From Anaeromyxobacter sp. (GTDB lineage: Bacteria; Myxococcota; Myxococcia; Myxococcales; Anaeromyxobacteraceae), in the NCBI GenBank assembly GCA_016718565.1, contig JADKCZ010000002.1, positions 372,001-436,000 of the forward strand: 64,000 bases of DNA. The letters run 5' to 3'. How positions within the stretch are numbered: position 1 is the first letter of the stretch; the number at the start of each line of letters is the position of its first letter. Position numbers and translations under genes: made by a program. The notes beneath the pieces were generated by a model. The model searched no databases, was not told the DNA's origin, and saw only the letters and a program-made list of their open reading frames with translations. Shown piece by piece: positions 53,050 to 62,032 of this stretch.

Positions 53050-53919
53050 TCAGCCGCCCCGCTTGAGCCGCTCCAGCGCGTCGTAGACGTCGGCCCGCTT
53101 CAGGCCGCGCGCCCGGGCCACCTCGCGCGCCACCCCGCTGGGCGGCTCGCCGGCCGCCAGCCGGCGGCGCAGCTCGTCGTCCAGCGGCGGGAGCGGCGCC
53201 GGCGGGGCCGCCGCCCCGCCCCCGGCCACCACCACGGTCACCTCGCCCCGCACCTGGCCGTCGAAGCGGGCCGCCAGCTCGGAGAGCCGGCCCCGCGCCA
53301 GCTCCTCGTGCAGCTTGGTGAGCTCGCGCGCCACCAGCGCCACCCGGTCGCCCAGCGCCACCACCAGGTCCCGCAGCGTGTCGGCGGTCCGGTTGCCGGC
53401 CTCGTAGAGCACCAGGGTGCACGGCAGCCCGGCCAGGAAGGCCAGCTGCTCGGCCCGCCCGCCCCCCTTGCGCGGCAGGAACCCGGCGAAGAAGAAGCGG
53501 TCGGCCGGCAGGCCGGAGGCCGACAGCGCCGCCAGGACCGCCGAGGCACCGGGCACCGGCACCACCCGCGCCCCCACCTCCCAGGCGGCCGCCACCAGCG
53601 CCGCCCCGGGGTCGGAGATCCCCGGGGTGCCGGCGTCGGTGCAGAGCGCCACCACCTGCCCGGCCGCCAGGCGCGACACCACCACCTCGAGCCGGCCGCG
53701 CTCGTCGAAGGCCGGCAGCGAGAGGAGCGGCGGCGCCGCGGCGCCCAGGTGCGCGTAGAGCTGGGCGGTGCGGCGGGTGTCCTCGGCCGCCACCGCGTCC
53801 ACCGTGCGCAGCACCTCGGCAGCGCGTGGCGTCAGGTCGCCGAGGTGACCGATGGGCGTGGCCACCACGTAGAGGGTCCCGCGCCCAGGCGCTCGCTCGG
53901 CCACCGGCGCCCCGCTCAC
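53050..53919 (-). CDS. rsmI: 16S rRNA 2'-O-methyltransferase RsmI
   Basis: A 289-residue tetrapyrrole-methylase-fold enzyme that methylates the ribose of C1402 in 16S rRNA using SAM. Diagnostic stretches are LYVVATPIGHLGDLTPRAAE, VDAVAAEDTRRTAQLYAHLG, VALCTDAGTPGISDPGAALV and RFFFAGFLPRKGG. The C-terminal HTH-like segment ends LKRADVYDALERLK. Length is normal. It overlaps the YraN gene by 4 bp (ATGA), as is common in bacteria. Confidence 0.93.
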   Translation of the reverse strand: MSGAPVAERAPGRGTLYVVATPIGHLGDLTPRAAEVLRTVDAVAAEDTRRTAQLYAHLGAAAPPLLSLPAFDERGRLEVVVSRLAAGQVVALCTDAGTPGISDPGAALVAAAWEVGARVVPVPGASAVLAALSASGLPADRFFFAGFLPRKGGGRAEQLAFLAGLPCTLVLYEAGNRTADTLRDLVVALGDRVALVARELTKLHEELARGRLSELAARFDGQVRGEVTVVVAGGGAAAPPAPLPPLDDELRRRLAAGEPPSGVAREVARARGLKRADVYDALERLKRGG

Positions 53920-54323
53920 GGCGTCGGCTGGCCGTGGGCGTCGAAGGCGCCCCGGACCAGCTCGATGGCCGGGCCGTCCGGCCCGGGGACCACGCCCACC
54001 ACGTCGAAGCGCAGCGCGGCGTCCAGCTTGCCGTGGCGCCAGGCCCAGTCGGTGGCGGCCGCCACCACGCGGCGGGCCTTCACCGGGGTGATGGTCTCCA
54101 GCGGAGAGCCCTGCGCCAGGCTGGACCGGCTGCGCACCTCCACGAAGCAGATGACCTCGCCCTCCTGGCAGACCAGGTCCACCTCGCCGCGCCGGGTGGC
54201 GTGGTTGCGGGCCAGCACCTGCCAGCCCAGGCCGGTCAGGTGGGCCTCGACCAGCGCCTCGGCAGCCTGGCCGCGGGCCCGGGTGTCCGGGGCCTCGCCC
54301 GGCGGCGGGGTGGGCGCGCTCAC
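53916..54323 (-). CDS. yraN: YraN/UPF0102 nuclease-fold protein
   Basis: A 135-residue protein of the UPF0102 family, a PD-(D/E)XK nuclease-like fold. The core is RGQAAEALVEAHLTGLGWQV, ARNHATRRGEVDLVCQEGEV and CFVEVRSRSSLAQGSPLETI, with the Asp/Glu-x-Lys-like residues in EVDLV and FVEVRSR. Function is not firmly established, although the family is linked to DNA repair or recombination. It overlaps rsmI. Confidence 0.88.
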   Translation of the reverse strand: MSAPTPPPGEAPDTRARGQAAEALVEAHLTGLGWQVLARNHATRRGEVDLVCQEGEVICFVEVRSRSSLAQGSPLETITPVKARRVVAAATDWAWRHGKLDAALRFDVVGVVPGPDGPAIELVRGAFDAHGQPTP

Positions 54324-54384
54324 GGGGCGCCCCGCCAGCCGGCGCGCGTGGATCGGGCGCCGGGCGCCAGCCGGGGCGGGGCGC

Positions 54385-56319
54385 TCACGCCTGGTGGTCC
54401 GCGGCCTCTCGGAAGGCCGGGTCGGAGGTGGCGTGCAGGATCTGCCCGGCCTTGGCCGCCTGCTTGAGCAGGCGGCCGATGGTGCGGCGCGCGGCGTCGG
54501 AGAGGCCGGCGAAGGCGTCCTCCAGCACCGCCGCGGTCTTGCCGGAGGCCACCGCCTGCTCCAGCAGGGCCAGCTTGAGCGCCACGTAGACCAGGTCGCG
54601 GTCGGCGGGCGGCAGGGTCAGGGCCGGTGCCGGCCGGCCCCCGCTCACCACCTGCACGTTGCCGCGGTCGTCGGCGGTGACCCCGGTGAGCCGGTTGAGC
54701 GTCAGCCCGCTGATGGCCTGCGAGGCGCGCTGGGCCACCGTCCGCGCCACCGCGGCGGGGCTGCCGCCCAGCTCGGCGGCGGCCCGCTCCAGCAGGGCGC
54801 GCAGCGGCTCGCCGCCGGGCGCCCCCAGGTGGGCCAGCAGCGGCGCCCCGCTGCCCTCGACGGCGTCCACGCCGCCGGCCGGCGCGCCGTCCTCCGCCCC
54901 GCTGGAGGGCGCGGGCGGGGTGGCCGGCCGGGCCTGGGCCTGGGCCAGCTCGGCGCGGGCGCGCTCCAGCTCTGCCTCGACCGTGCGGGCGTCGCGCACG
55001 AAGCCGCCGGCCTCGCCGGCCAGGCGTGACTCCACGCCCTTGAGCTCCTCCTCGACCTGCCCCTTGGCGGCCAGGGCGCCGGCGGTCTCGGGATCCCGCC
55101 CCCACTCGACCAGCTTGCCGCGCCAGCCGGCCACGGCCACCTCGGCCTCGGCCAGCCGCTCCAGCTGCTCGGCCAGCTCGGCGGGCTTGGTCACGCCCAG
55201 CGCGCCGAGGGCGCCGGCCACGTCGGTGGCGTCGCGGCCGAACTGCTCTCCCACCTTGCGCTCCCAGTCGTCCACCACCTTGCGGCGCCGCCCCTGCCGC
55301 TCCCACTCGTCGAGCCCGCCGATCCAGCGGTGGGCCACCCAGCCGGCCCAGCCGAAGGCCGGCAGCGCCAGCAGCGCCACGGTGCGCAGCTCCGACCCGC
55401 TGGCCGCCCCGGCCGCGCCCAGCGCCAGGGCCAGCGCACCGCTGGCGGCGCCGGCCCAGAACCTGCCGTCGCTCCAGGGCGCGAGCGGCGCGCCGCGGGC
55501 CTCGGCCCCCTCCAGCGCCTCGCGCTCGGCCGCCACCCGGGCCAGCGCCTCGTCGCGCCGCGCCGAGGCCCGCGCGAAGGCCCCCAGCTTGCCGGCCGGG
55601 TCCCCCAGCGCCGCCGCCACCTCGGCCACCGGCTGCAGGGCCGCCAGCGCGGCCTCGGCGGTGGCCAGCCCCTCCTGGAGCCGCTGCCCGCTGCGGAGCG
55701 CCTCCTCCAGCTTGAAGAGCCGCGTCTGCAGCCCGTCCATCTGGTACTGCAGCTTCTCGGCGGCCTCGGCCCGCACCAGCTCGGCCGAGAGCTCGGACAC
55801 TCGCCGGGTGGCCTGCGCCACCGTGGCGGCGGGGCGGGCCGCCGCGCCCGCCGACGCGGCGCCGGCGACGGCGAGCCCGCCGCCCCCCGACCGCGAGGGC
55901 AGCTCCGCGGCGGCGAAGGTCAGCAGGGCGGTCATCCGGGCGCGTGTCGGCACCCCCACCGGGTCCCGCAGGAAGGCGGCGATCTCGGCCAGGTCCTGCG
56001 ACACCGGCGCGAAGGCGCGGCGCTCGGCGTCGAAGCGGTGGAGCTGGCAGCCGGCGGCGAAGTCGCGCACCAGCCGGTAGGTGACCCGGTCGGCGCCCAC
56101 CAGGGTCAGGCCGGCGCGCAGCGGGCCTGCCCCGGCGCCGCCGGCGGCCCGCGGCACCTGCTCCGCGTCGCGCGCCTCGGGGAAGAGCAGCGCCTCCAGC
56201 AGGCGCCGCAGCGCGGCGCCGTCGGCCGACAGCACGTTGTAGCCGGGACGCAGCGCGGCGCGGCCGCCCGAAGGCGCCACGCCGCGTACTCCCTGGGCCG
56301 CGAACTCGAGCAGCAGCAC
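54385..56319 (-). CDS. YhaN/SbcC-like coiled-coil protein with degenerate ATPase site
   Basis: A 644-residue protein with the outline of a YhaN- or RecF/SbcC-like ATPase. The N-terminal strand RPGYNVLSADGAALRRLLEA occupies the place of Walker A but lacks GxxGxGKS. Long helical segments follow. Two transmembrane helices lie in the middle (WAGAASGALALALGAAGA, then VALLALPAFGWAGWVAH), as in YhaN. The C-terminal part DRDLVYVALKLALLEQAVAS, then TAAVLEDAFAGLSD, mimics the signature and Walker B region. ATP binding is probably lost, so a scaffold or pseudo-ATPase role is likely. It is flanked by yraN and rplS, with gaps of 61 and 67 bp. Confidence 0.6.
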   Translation of the reverse strand: MLLLEFAAQGVRGVAPSGGRAALRPGYNVLSADGAALRRLLEALLFPEARDAEQVPRAAGGAGAGPLRAGLTLVGADRVTYRLVRDFAAGCQLHRFDAERRAFAPVSQDLAEIAAFLRDPVGVPTRARMTALLTFAAAELPSRSGGGGLAVAGAASAGAAARPAATVAQATRRVSELSAELVRAEAAEKLQYQMDGLQTRLFKLEEALRSGQRLQEGLATAEAALAALQPVAEVAAALGDPAGKLGAFARASARRDEALARVAAEREALEGAEARGAPLAPWSDGRFWAGAASGALALALGAAGAASGSELRTVALLALPAFGWAGWVAHRWIGGLDEWERQGRRRKVVDDWERKVGEQFGRDATDVAGALGALGVTKPAELAEQLERLAEAEVAVAGWRGKLVEWGRDPETAGALAAKGQVEEELKGVESRLAGEAGGFVRDARTVEAELERARAELAQAQARPATPPAPSSGAEDGAPAGGVDAVEGSGAPLLAHLGAPGGEPLRALLERAAAELGGSPAAVARTVAQRASQAISGLTLNRLTGVTADDRGNVQVVSGGRPAPALTLPPADRDLVYVALKLALLEQAVASGKTAAVLEDAFAGLSDAARRTIGRLLKQAAKAGQILHATSDPAFREAADHQA

Positions 56320-56386
56320 GGCGCGTGAGGGGAGCGCCGCGGCGCACCGCCGGGAAGGCCGGTGTGCCCGCGGCGCTGCGCCCGCG

Positions 56387-56797
56387 TCAGGCCTGCGGGG
56401 GCTCGGTCGGCTCGGCCTGGGCGGCCGGCTTGCCGCCGTGCGTCCCGGGGCCGCCGTCCTGCGTCAGGCGGGCGGCCTTGCCCTGCAGATCGCGCAGGTA
56501 GAAGAGCCGGGAGCGGCGGACCTCGCCGTGGCCGGTCACCTCGATCTTGTCGATGCGCGGGCTGTGGGTCGGGAAGATGCGCTCCACCCCGACGCCGTAG
56601 CTCACCTTGCGCACCGTGAAGTTGGCGCGCACGCCGCCGCGGCGGCGGGCGATGACCACGCCCTCGAAGATCTGGATGCGCTCCTTGTCACCCTCCTTGA
56701 TCTTGCTGTGGACGCGGACGGAGTCCCCGGCCCGGAGGTCCGGGACATCCTTCCGCTGGTACTTCGCCTCGATCTCGGCAATCGCGTTGCGCAGCAT
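56387..56797 (-). CDS. rplS: Ribosomal protein bL19
   Basis: A 136-residue large-subunit protein at the 30S-50S interface. Family motifs are DVPDLRAGDSVRVHSKIKEG, IFEGVVIARRRGGVRANFTV, VGVERIFPTHSPRIDKIEV and RRSRLFYLRDLQGKAARL. A Pro/Ala/Gly-rich C-terminal tail of about 25 residues extends the usual 115. It follows trmD in the conserved rpsP-khpA-rimM-trmD-rplS operon. Confidence 0.95.
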   Translation of the reverse strand: MLRNAIAEIEAKYQRKDVPDLRAGDSVRVHSKIKEGDKERIQIFEGVVIARRRGGVRANFTVRKVSYGVGVERIFPTHSPRIDKIEVTGHGEVRRSRLFYLRDLQGKAARLTQDGGPGTHGGKPAAQAEPTEPPQA

Positions 56798-56827
56798 GGC
56801 CTGTCCTTCTCCTTGGAACTGCCCTTC

Positions 56828-57571
56828 TTACAACTCGTCGTCGCCGGCGTCGAGGAGGCGCTGATCCGCCCCCGTCAGCCCGGCCCTCTCCAGGAGGTCC
56901 GGCCGCCGTTCCCGGGTGACGCGCAGCGCCTCGCGCCGCCGCCACCGCTCGATCCGCCGGTGGTCTCCCGAGAGGAGCACCTCCGGCACCTTCCTCCCCC
57001 GGAAGTCCGGGGGCCGGGTGTAGTGGGGGTGCTCCAGCACCCCGTCCACGCCCGCAAAGCTCTCGGCGCCGGCGGAGGCCTCGTTCCCGAGCACCCCTGG
57101 CACCATCCTCGCCGCCGCATCCACCAGGCACAGGGCGGCCAGCTCGCCGCCCGTCAGCACGAAGTCCCCGACCGAGACCTCCAGGTCCACCTCCTGCCGG
57201 ACCCGCTCGTCGACGCCCTCGTATCGCCCACACACCAGCACCAGCCGCCCGTGGGCCGCCAGCTCCCTCGCCAGGCCCTGGTCGAGCGGCCGGCCCCGCG
57301 GGCTCAGCAGCACCACCCTGGCGCCCGGGAGGCGCCCGCGGGCGGCCTCGATGGCCCCCGTGAGCGGCTCCACCTTCATCACCATCCCGGCGCCGCCGCC
57401 GTAGGGGGCGTCATCGCACACCCGGTGCCGCCCCTCGGCGTGCTCCCGGATGTCCGACACCCGCACCTCGAGGAGCCCGCTCTCCTGCGCCTTCCCCAGG
57501 ATGCTCTCGCCCAGGTAGCCCGCGCACATCCGCGGGAACAGCGTCAGGATCTCGACCTCCAGCTTCGCCAC
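56828..57571 (-). CDS. trmD: tRNA (guanine-37-N1)-methyltransferase
   Basis: A 247-residue trefoil-knot methyltransferase that methylates G37 next to the anticodon to prevent frameshifting. Motifs are EILTLFPRMCAGYLGESILG, DDAPYGGGAGMVMKVEPL and LVCGRYEGVDERVRQEVDLE. SVGDFVLTGGELAAL follows, in the SAM pocket. Position between rimM and rplS is the classical one. Confidence 0.95.
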   Translation of the reverse strand: MAKLEVEILTLFPRMCAGYLGESILGKAQESGLLEVRVSDIREHAEGRHRVCDDAPYGGGAGMVMKVEPLTGAIEAARGRLPGARVVLLSPRGRPLDQGLARELAAHGRLVLVCGRYEGVDERVRQEVDLEVSVGDFVLTGGELAALCLVDAAARMVPGVLGNEASAGAESFAGVDGVLEHPHYTRPPDFRGRKVPEVLLSGDHRRIERWRRREALRVTRERRPDLLERAGLTGADQRLLDAGDDEL

Positions 57572-57585
57572 GGCGCGCCTCGCCT

Positions 57586-58098
57586 CTACTTCGCCTCGTC
57601 TCCTCCCGGCCCCGGCAGCAGCCCCTCGGGGGGGTCCACCACGACGCGGCCGGCCTCCAGCTCCACCGTCACGTACGGCGCCAGGGGGATGAGCACCTCG
57701 CCCGCCGGCCCCGTCACCTCCAGCACGTCCACCCCGCCGGTCTCGAGCAGCCCGGTCACGGTGCCGAGCTCGGCGCCCGCCACCGTCACCACCCTCAGCC
57801 CGGCCAGGTCGGACCAGTAGTGCTGGTCCTCCCCTGCCTCGCCGAGCTCCTCCCGGTCGGCCAGCACCTCGGCCCTGACCCGGCCCTCGGCGGCGGTGCG
57901 GTCGGAGATGCCCTCCACCTGCACCACCCAGAGGCGCCCCTGCGGCCGCGCCTCCAGCACCTTCAGCTCCTCGTCGCGCCCGCCCTGCCGCAGCACCACC
58001 CTGGAGACCAGGGCCAGCCCGCCATCCGAGCCGCCCACGCCGAGCAGGCCCTTGAGCCCGACGGCCCGGACGACCGTGCCGACGCGGACGAAGGGCAC
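57586..58098 (-). CDS. rimM: Ribosome maturation factor RimM
   Basis: A 170-residue 16S processing factor. N-terminal GTVVRAVGLKGLLGVGGSD and central DEELKVLEARPQGRLWVVQV form the RimM barrel; the PRC-barrel part includes YWSDLAGLRVVTVAGAELGT and LIPLAPYVTVELEAGRVVVDPPEGLL. It helps mature the head of the 30S subunit and binds S19. Operon neighbours are khpA and trmD. Confidence 0.92.
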   Translation of the reverse strand: MPFVRVGTVVRAVGLKGLLGVGGSDGGLALVSRVVLRQGGRDEELKVLEARPQGRLWVVQVEGISDRTAAEGRVRAEVLADREELGEAGEDQHYWSDLAGLRVVTVAGAELGTVTGLLETGGVDVLEVTGPAGEVLIPLAPYVTVELEAGRVVVDPPEGLLPGPGGDEAK

Positions 58099-58100
58099 GC

Positions 58101-58331
58101 TCAGTCGAGGATGTCGAGGACGGCGCGGCGCCCGTCGCGGCGAGCCGCCGCGTCGAGCACCGTGCGGAAGGCCTTGGCGGTGCGCCCGCCCCGGCCGATG
58201 ACCCGCCCGAGATCGTCCGGGGCCACCGTCAGCTCGAAGACCGTGGAGCGATCACGCTCGATGGCCTCGACCACGACGGCGTCCTTCTGGTCGACGAGCT
58301 CGCGCGCGAGCCACAGGACGAGGTCGCGCAT
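58101..58331 (-). CDS. khpA: KH-domain RNA-binding protein KhpA
   Basis: A 76-residue single KH domain with the RNA-binding GxxG loop in DDLGRVIGRGGRTAKAFRTV. KhpA/YlqC proteins sit between rpsP and rimM in many bacteria, pair with KhpB/Jag and affect cell-division mRNAs. Start and stop leave 2 bp to rimM and 5 bp to rpsP. Confidence 0.92.
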   Translation of the reverse strand: MRDLVLWLARELVDQKDAVVVEAIERDRSTVFELTVAPDDLGRVIGRGGRTAKAFRTVLDAAARRDGRRAVLDILD

Positions 58332-58336
58332 CCGCG

Positions 58337-58603
58337 TCAGGCCTTGGGCTCAGCCGCCGGCGCGCCGATCTTGGCGCGCTTCAGGATGGCCGCCACGGTC
58401 TGGCTGGGGCGGGCCCCGGCCTTGAGCCAGTGCGCCACCCGATCCGCCTTGAGCTGGATGAGGGCCGGCTTGCGGGTCGGGTCGTACATCCCGACGTCCT
58501 CGAGGTACTTGCCGTCGCGGGGCTTGCGCGAGTCGGTCGCCACCACGTGATAGAAGGGCGCCTTGTGCGTGCCGGCCCGCGAGAGCCGAAGAACGACTGC
58601 CAT
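58337..58603 (-). CDS. rpsP: Ribosomal protein bS16
   Basis: An 88-residue small-subunit protein: MAVVLRLSRAGTHKAPFYHV, then VVATDSRKPRDGKYLEDVG and HWLKAGARPSQTVAAILKRA. The start at 58603 is the family Met; an upstream ATG at 58627 adds eight residues without homology. First gene of the rpsP-khpA-rimM-trmD-rplS operon. Confidence 0.95.
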   Translation of the reverse strand: MAVVLRLSRAGTHKAPFYHVVATDSRKPRDGKYLEDVGMYDPTRKPALIQLKADRVAHWLKAGARPSQTVAAILKRAKIGAPAAEPKA

Positions 58604-58652
58604 GTGATCCTGCCTCCTCGGGGCCACCCGCAGGCGGCCCCGTGCGGCCGCT

Positions 58653-59057
58653 CTACTCAGCGGCCTTCTTGGTCTTGCCCTCGCCCTCGGCGGGGGCCGG
58701 GGTCTTCTCCACCAGCTCGATCACCGACATCTCGGCGTTGTCACCGGCGCGCCGCCCCACCTTGATGAGGCGGGTGTAGCCGCCCGGGCGGCCCTTGAAG
58801 CGCTCGGCCACCGGGCCGAACAGCTTCACGAGCACCTCGACGTCCTTGATGTCGCGGTTGACGAGCCGGCGGGCGTGCGGCGTGCCCCGCTTGGCCTGCG
58901 TGATCACCTTGTCGGTGATCCGCTTCAGCTCCTTGGCCTTGGGCGTGGTGGTGACGATCTTCTCGTGCCGCAGCAGCGAGGTCACCATGTTCCTGAACAT
59001 GGCCGTGCGGTGCTCGGTGGTTCGATCGAGCCGGCGGCCGGCAATCCGGTGCTTCAT
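58653..59057 (-). CDS. rplQ: Ribosomal protein bL17
   Basis: A 134-residue large-subunit protein near the exit tunnel. N-terminal MKHRIAGRRLDRTTEHRTAM and FRNMVTSLLRHEKIVTTTPK are characteristic, as is AKELKRITDKVITQAKRG. A charged tail (VEKTPAPAEGEGKTKKA) follows. Last gene of the alpha operon, 27 bp after rpoA. Confidence 0.95.
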   Translation of the reverse strand: MKHRIAGRRLDRTTEHRTAMFRNMVTSLLRHEKIVTTTPKAKELKRITDKVITQAKRGTPHARRLVNRDIKDVEVLVKLFGPVAERFKGRPGGYTRLIKVGRRAGDNAEMSVIELVEKTPAPAEGEGKTKKAAE

Positions 59058-59084
59058 CTCATGCTCCCTTGTCTGTCCGGTGCG

Positions 59085-60104
59085 CTACGCCTTCGGCGCC
59101 GCGGGCGGGGTCTTCGGCGGCCAGCTCTCGAGCTTCATCCCGAGCGAGAGGCCCATCTCGGCCAGGATCTCCTTGATCTCCTTCAGCGACTTCCGGCCGA
59201 AGTTCTTCGTCTTGAGCATCTCGGCCTCGGTCTTCTGCACCAGGTCGCCGATGGTCTTGATGTTGGCGTTCTGCAGGCAGTTGGCGCTGCGGACCGAGAG
59301 CTCCAGCTCGTCGACCGAGCGGAAGAGGTTCTCGTTCAGCTTGGCCTCCTCCACCGGCTTCACCTCCTCGACGGGCTCCTCGGTCTCGTCGAAGTTGATG
59401 AAGATGGAGAGCTGCTCCTTGACGATCTTGGCGGCGTAGGCCACCGCGTCGGCCGGGGCCACCGAGCCGTCGGTCCAGACCTCGAGGGTCAGCTTGTCGT
59501 AGTCGGTCTGCTGCCCGACGCGCGCGTTGGTGACCTGGTAGTTCACCTTGCGGATGGGGCTGAAGAGCGCGTCGATGGGGATGGTGCCGATGGGCGCGCC
59601 CGGGACCTTGTTGCGGTCGGCCGGCACGTAGCCGCGGCCGCGGCGGGCCGTCATCTCCATGCGCACCCGCCCACCCTCGCTGATGGTGAGGACGTGGTGG
59701 CCGGGGTTGAGGATCTCGACCTGGCCGTCGGCGATGATGTCGCCGGCCTTGATCTCCCGCGGGCCGTCGGCCTCGATGCGGATGGTCTTGACCTCGTTGG
59801 TGTGGATCTGGAGCAGGACTTCCTTGAGGTTGAGGATGATGTCGGTGACGTCCTCGGCCACCTCGGGGATGGTCATGAACTCGTGCTCCACCCCCTCGGT
59901 CTTGACCGAGGTGATGGCGGCGCCCTGCAGGCTCGAGAGGAGCACGCGGCGCAGCGAGTTGCCGAGGGTGATGCCGAAGCCGCGCTCCAGCGGCTCCGCC
60001 ACGAACTTGCCGTAGGTGTTGGTGAGGGTCTCCTGGTCGACCGTCAGCCCGCGGGGCTTGATGAGGTCGCGCCAGTTCTTGGTGGTGATGGAATCGGACG
60101 CCAT
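59085..60104 (-). CDS. rpoA: RNA polymerase alpha subunit
   Basis: A 339-residue subunit. The N-terminal domain dimerises and binds beta and beta' (GFGITLGNSLRRVLLSSLQG, then TSVKTEGVEHEFMTIPEVAE). The C-terminal domain, after a Glu-rich linker, contacts DNA UP elements and activators (ELSVRSANCLQNANIKTIGD, FGRKSLKEIKEILAEMGLSL). It lies between rpsD and rplQ, its normal neighbours. Confidence 0.97.
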   Translation of the reverse strand: MASDSITTKNWRDLIKPRGLTVDQETLTNTYGKFVAEPLERGFGITLGNSLRRVLLSSLQGAAITSVKTEGVEHEFMTIPEVAEDVTDIILNLKEVLLQIHTNEVKTIRIEADGPREIKAGDIIADGQVEILNPGHHVLTISEGGRVRMEMTARRGRGYVPADRNKVPGAPIGTIPIDALFSPIRKVNYQVTNARVGQQTDYDKLTLEVWTDGSVAPADAVAYAAKIVKEQLSIFINFDETEEPVEEVKPVEEAKLNENLFRSVDELELSVRSANCLQNANIKTIGDLVQKTEAEMLKTKNFGRKSLKEIKEILAEMGLSLGMKLESWPPKTPPAAPKA

Positions 60105-60190
60105 GGGCTGTCTCCTGGTCCGCCGCCCCCTCCCCGGCGCCGCCCAGCCTGGCGGTGTCGAGGCGCCATGGGGCGCGCGGCGTCTGACGG

Positions 60191-60216
60191 CGCGGGCCCG
60201 GTGTCCCGGGCCCGCG
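60191..60216. promoter_or_regulatory. GC-rich hairpin between rpsD and rpoA
   Basis: Arms of 11 bp (60191-60201 and 60206-60216) pair perfectly around a TGTC loop, in the 132-bp gap between rpsD and rpoA. No T run follows, so it does not look like an intrinsic terminator. Possible roles are mRNA processing, stability control or r-protein binding. Confidence 0.4.
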
Positions 60217-60236
60217 GCGAGGTGGGAAGCGTGCGG

Positions 60237-60863
60237 CTACTTCGAGTAGAGCTCGACGATGAGCTGTTCCTGGATGGGCATGGTGATGTCCTCGCGCGCC
60301 GGCGAGGTCCGCACCGTGCCCTTGAAGGCGGTCTTGTCCAGGTCGAGCCAGGCCGGCACGCCGCGGCGGTCCACCGCCTCGACGGCCTCGCCGATGCGCG
60401 CCACCTTGCGGGAGCGCTCCTTCAGCTCGATGCGATCGCCCACGCGGCACTGGTAGCTGGCGATGTTGACCTTGCGGCCGTTCACCTTGAAGTGCCCGTG
60501 GCGCACCAGCTGGCGCGCCTCGTTGCGGGTGTCGGCGAAGCCCAGCCGGAAGACCACGTTGTCGAGCCGGAGCTCGAGGGTCTGCAGCAGGTTCTCGCCG
60601 GTCTTGCCCTTGCGGGCGGCCGCGTTGGCGTAGGCGTGGCGGAAGCCGGCCTCCAGCAGGCCGTACATCCGCTTCACCTTCTGCTTCTCACGCAGCTGGA
60701 CGCCGTACTCGGAGAACTTGACCCGGCCCTGGCCGTGCTGGCCCGGCGGGTAAGGGCGGCGCTCGATGGCGCACTTGTCCGTGTAGCAGCGGTCGCCCTT
60801 CAGGTACATCTTGAGGTTCTCCCGGCGGCAAAGCCGGCAGACGCTTTCGCAGTAACGAGCCAC
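60237..60863 (-). CDS. rpsD: Ribosomal protein uS4
   Basis: A 208-residue 16S primary-binding protein. The zinc-finger form is present: Cys9, Cys12, Cys26 and Cys31. The S4 domain carries ELRLDNVVFRLGFADTRNEA and RQLVRHGHFKVNGRKVNIAS. In many bacteria S4 also autoregulates its operon. Normal order rpsM-rpsK-rpsD-rpoA. Confidence 0.96.
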   Translation of the reverse strand: MARYCESVCRLCRRENLKMYLKGDRCYTDKCAIERRPYPPGQHGQGRVKFSEYGVQLREKQKVKRMYGLLEAGFRHAYANAAARKGKTGENLLQTLELRLDNVVFRLGFADTRNEARQLVRHGHFKVNGRKVNIASYQCRVGDRIELKERSRKVARIGEAVEAVDRRGVPAWLDLDKTAFKGTVRTSPAREDITMPIQEQLIVELYSK

Positions 60864-60878
60864 GGTGGTCTCTCCTGA

Positions 60879-61388
<510 letters not shown>

Positions 61389-61418
61389 TCGTCGTTCTCC
61401 GGTGGATGAGGTGCTGGA

Positions 61419-61808
61419 CTACTTCGGCGCCGGGGCCGCGGAGGGGGCCTTGCGGACCAGCCCCTTCTTCGGGCCCTTGCGGGTGCGCGCGTTGGTGTGG
61501 GTGCGCTGCCCGCGGACCGGCAGGCCCCTGCGGTGGCGCAGACCACGGTAGCAGCCGAGGTCCATGAGCCGCTTGATGTTCATCGAGATCTCGCGGCGGA
61601 GGTCACCCTCCACCTTGAGCTGCGCCTCGATGGTCTCGCGGATGCGGCGGACCTCGTCGTCCGTCAGATCCTTGGTCCGGGTGGTGACGTCCACCTTGGA
61701 CTTCTCGCAGATCTGTGTCGCGGTGGTCCGGCCGATGCCGAAGATGTACTGCAGGCTGACCTCGATCCGCTTTTCGCGGGGAAGGTCGACGCCGGCGATG
61801 CGAGCCAT
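61419..61808 (-). CDS. rpsM: Ribosomal protein uS13
   Basis: A 129-residue protein of the 30S head: MARIAGVDLPREKRIEVSLQ, then YIFGIGRTTATQICEKSKVD and LGCYRGLRHRRGLPVRGQRT. The tail RTRKGPKKGLVRKAP contacts tRNA. Gap to rpsK is 30 bp. Confidence 0.96.
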   Translation of the reverse strand: MARIAGVDLPREKRIEVSLQYIFGIGRTTATQICEKSKVDVTTRTKDLTDDEVRRIRETIEAQLKVEGDLRREISMNIKRLMDLGCYRGLRHRRGLPVRGQRTHTNARTRKGPKKGLVRKAPSAAPAPK

Positions 61809-61835
61809 TCGTCTACTCTCCAGTCTCGCGCCGGG

Positions 61836-61952
61836 CTAGCCCTGGCGCTGCTTGTGACGGGGGTTGGCCGGGCAGATGATCCGCACGGTGCCCTTGCGCT
61901 TGATGACCTTGCACTTGTCGCAAATCTTCTTGACCGACGCGCGGACCTTCAT
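61836..61952 (-). CDS. rpmJ: Ribosomal protein bL36
   Basis: A 38-residue protein, below the usual gene-finding cutoff: MKVRASVKKICDKCKVIKRK, then GTVRIICPANPRHKQRQG. The zinc ligands are Cys11, Cys14, Cys27 and His33 (zinc-binding C+ form). It is the first gene of the rpmJ-rpsM-rpsK-rpsD-rpoA-rplQ group. AGGGAGG lies upstream. The usual infA partner is not next to it. Confidence 0.96.
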   Translation of the reverse strand: MKVRASVKKICDKCKVIKRKGTVRIICPANPRHKQRQG

Positions 61953-61979
61953 GACCGACGCCTCCCTCTGACCTTCTCA

Positions 61980-62032
61980 TCAAAGACGAAAAGCCCCGCC
62001 GAGCCTTCCGGCGGGACCGGCGGCAGGGGCTT
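61980..62032 (-). terminator. Terminator/attenuator hairpin in the rpmJ leader
   Basis: On the minus strand, AAGCCCC (62026-62032) and CCG arms pair with CGGC-GGGGCTT (61991-62001) around a large inner loop with a single-base bulge. It is followed by TTCGTCTTTG, which is T-rich. It lies between the rpmJ promoter and the rpmJ start, so it could act as an attenuator or as the end of the map transcript. Confidence 0.55.
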
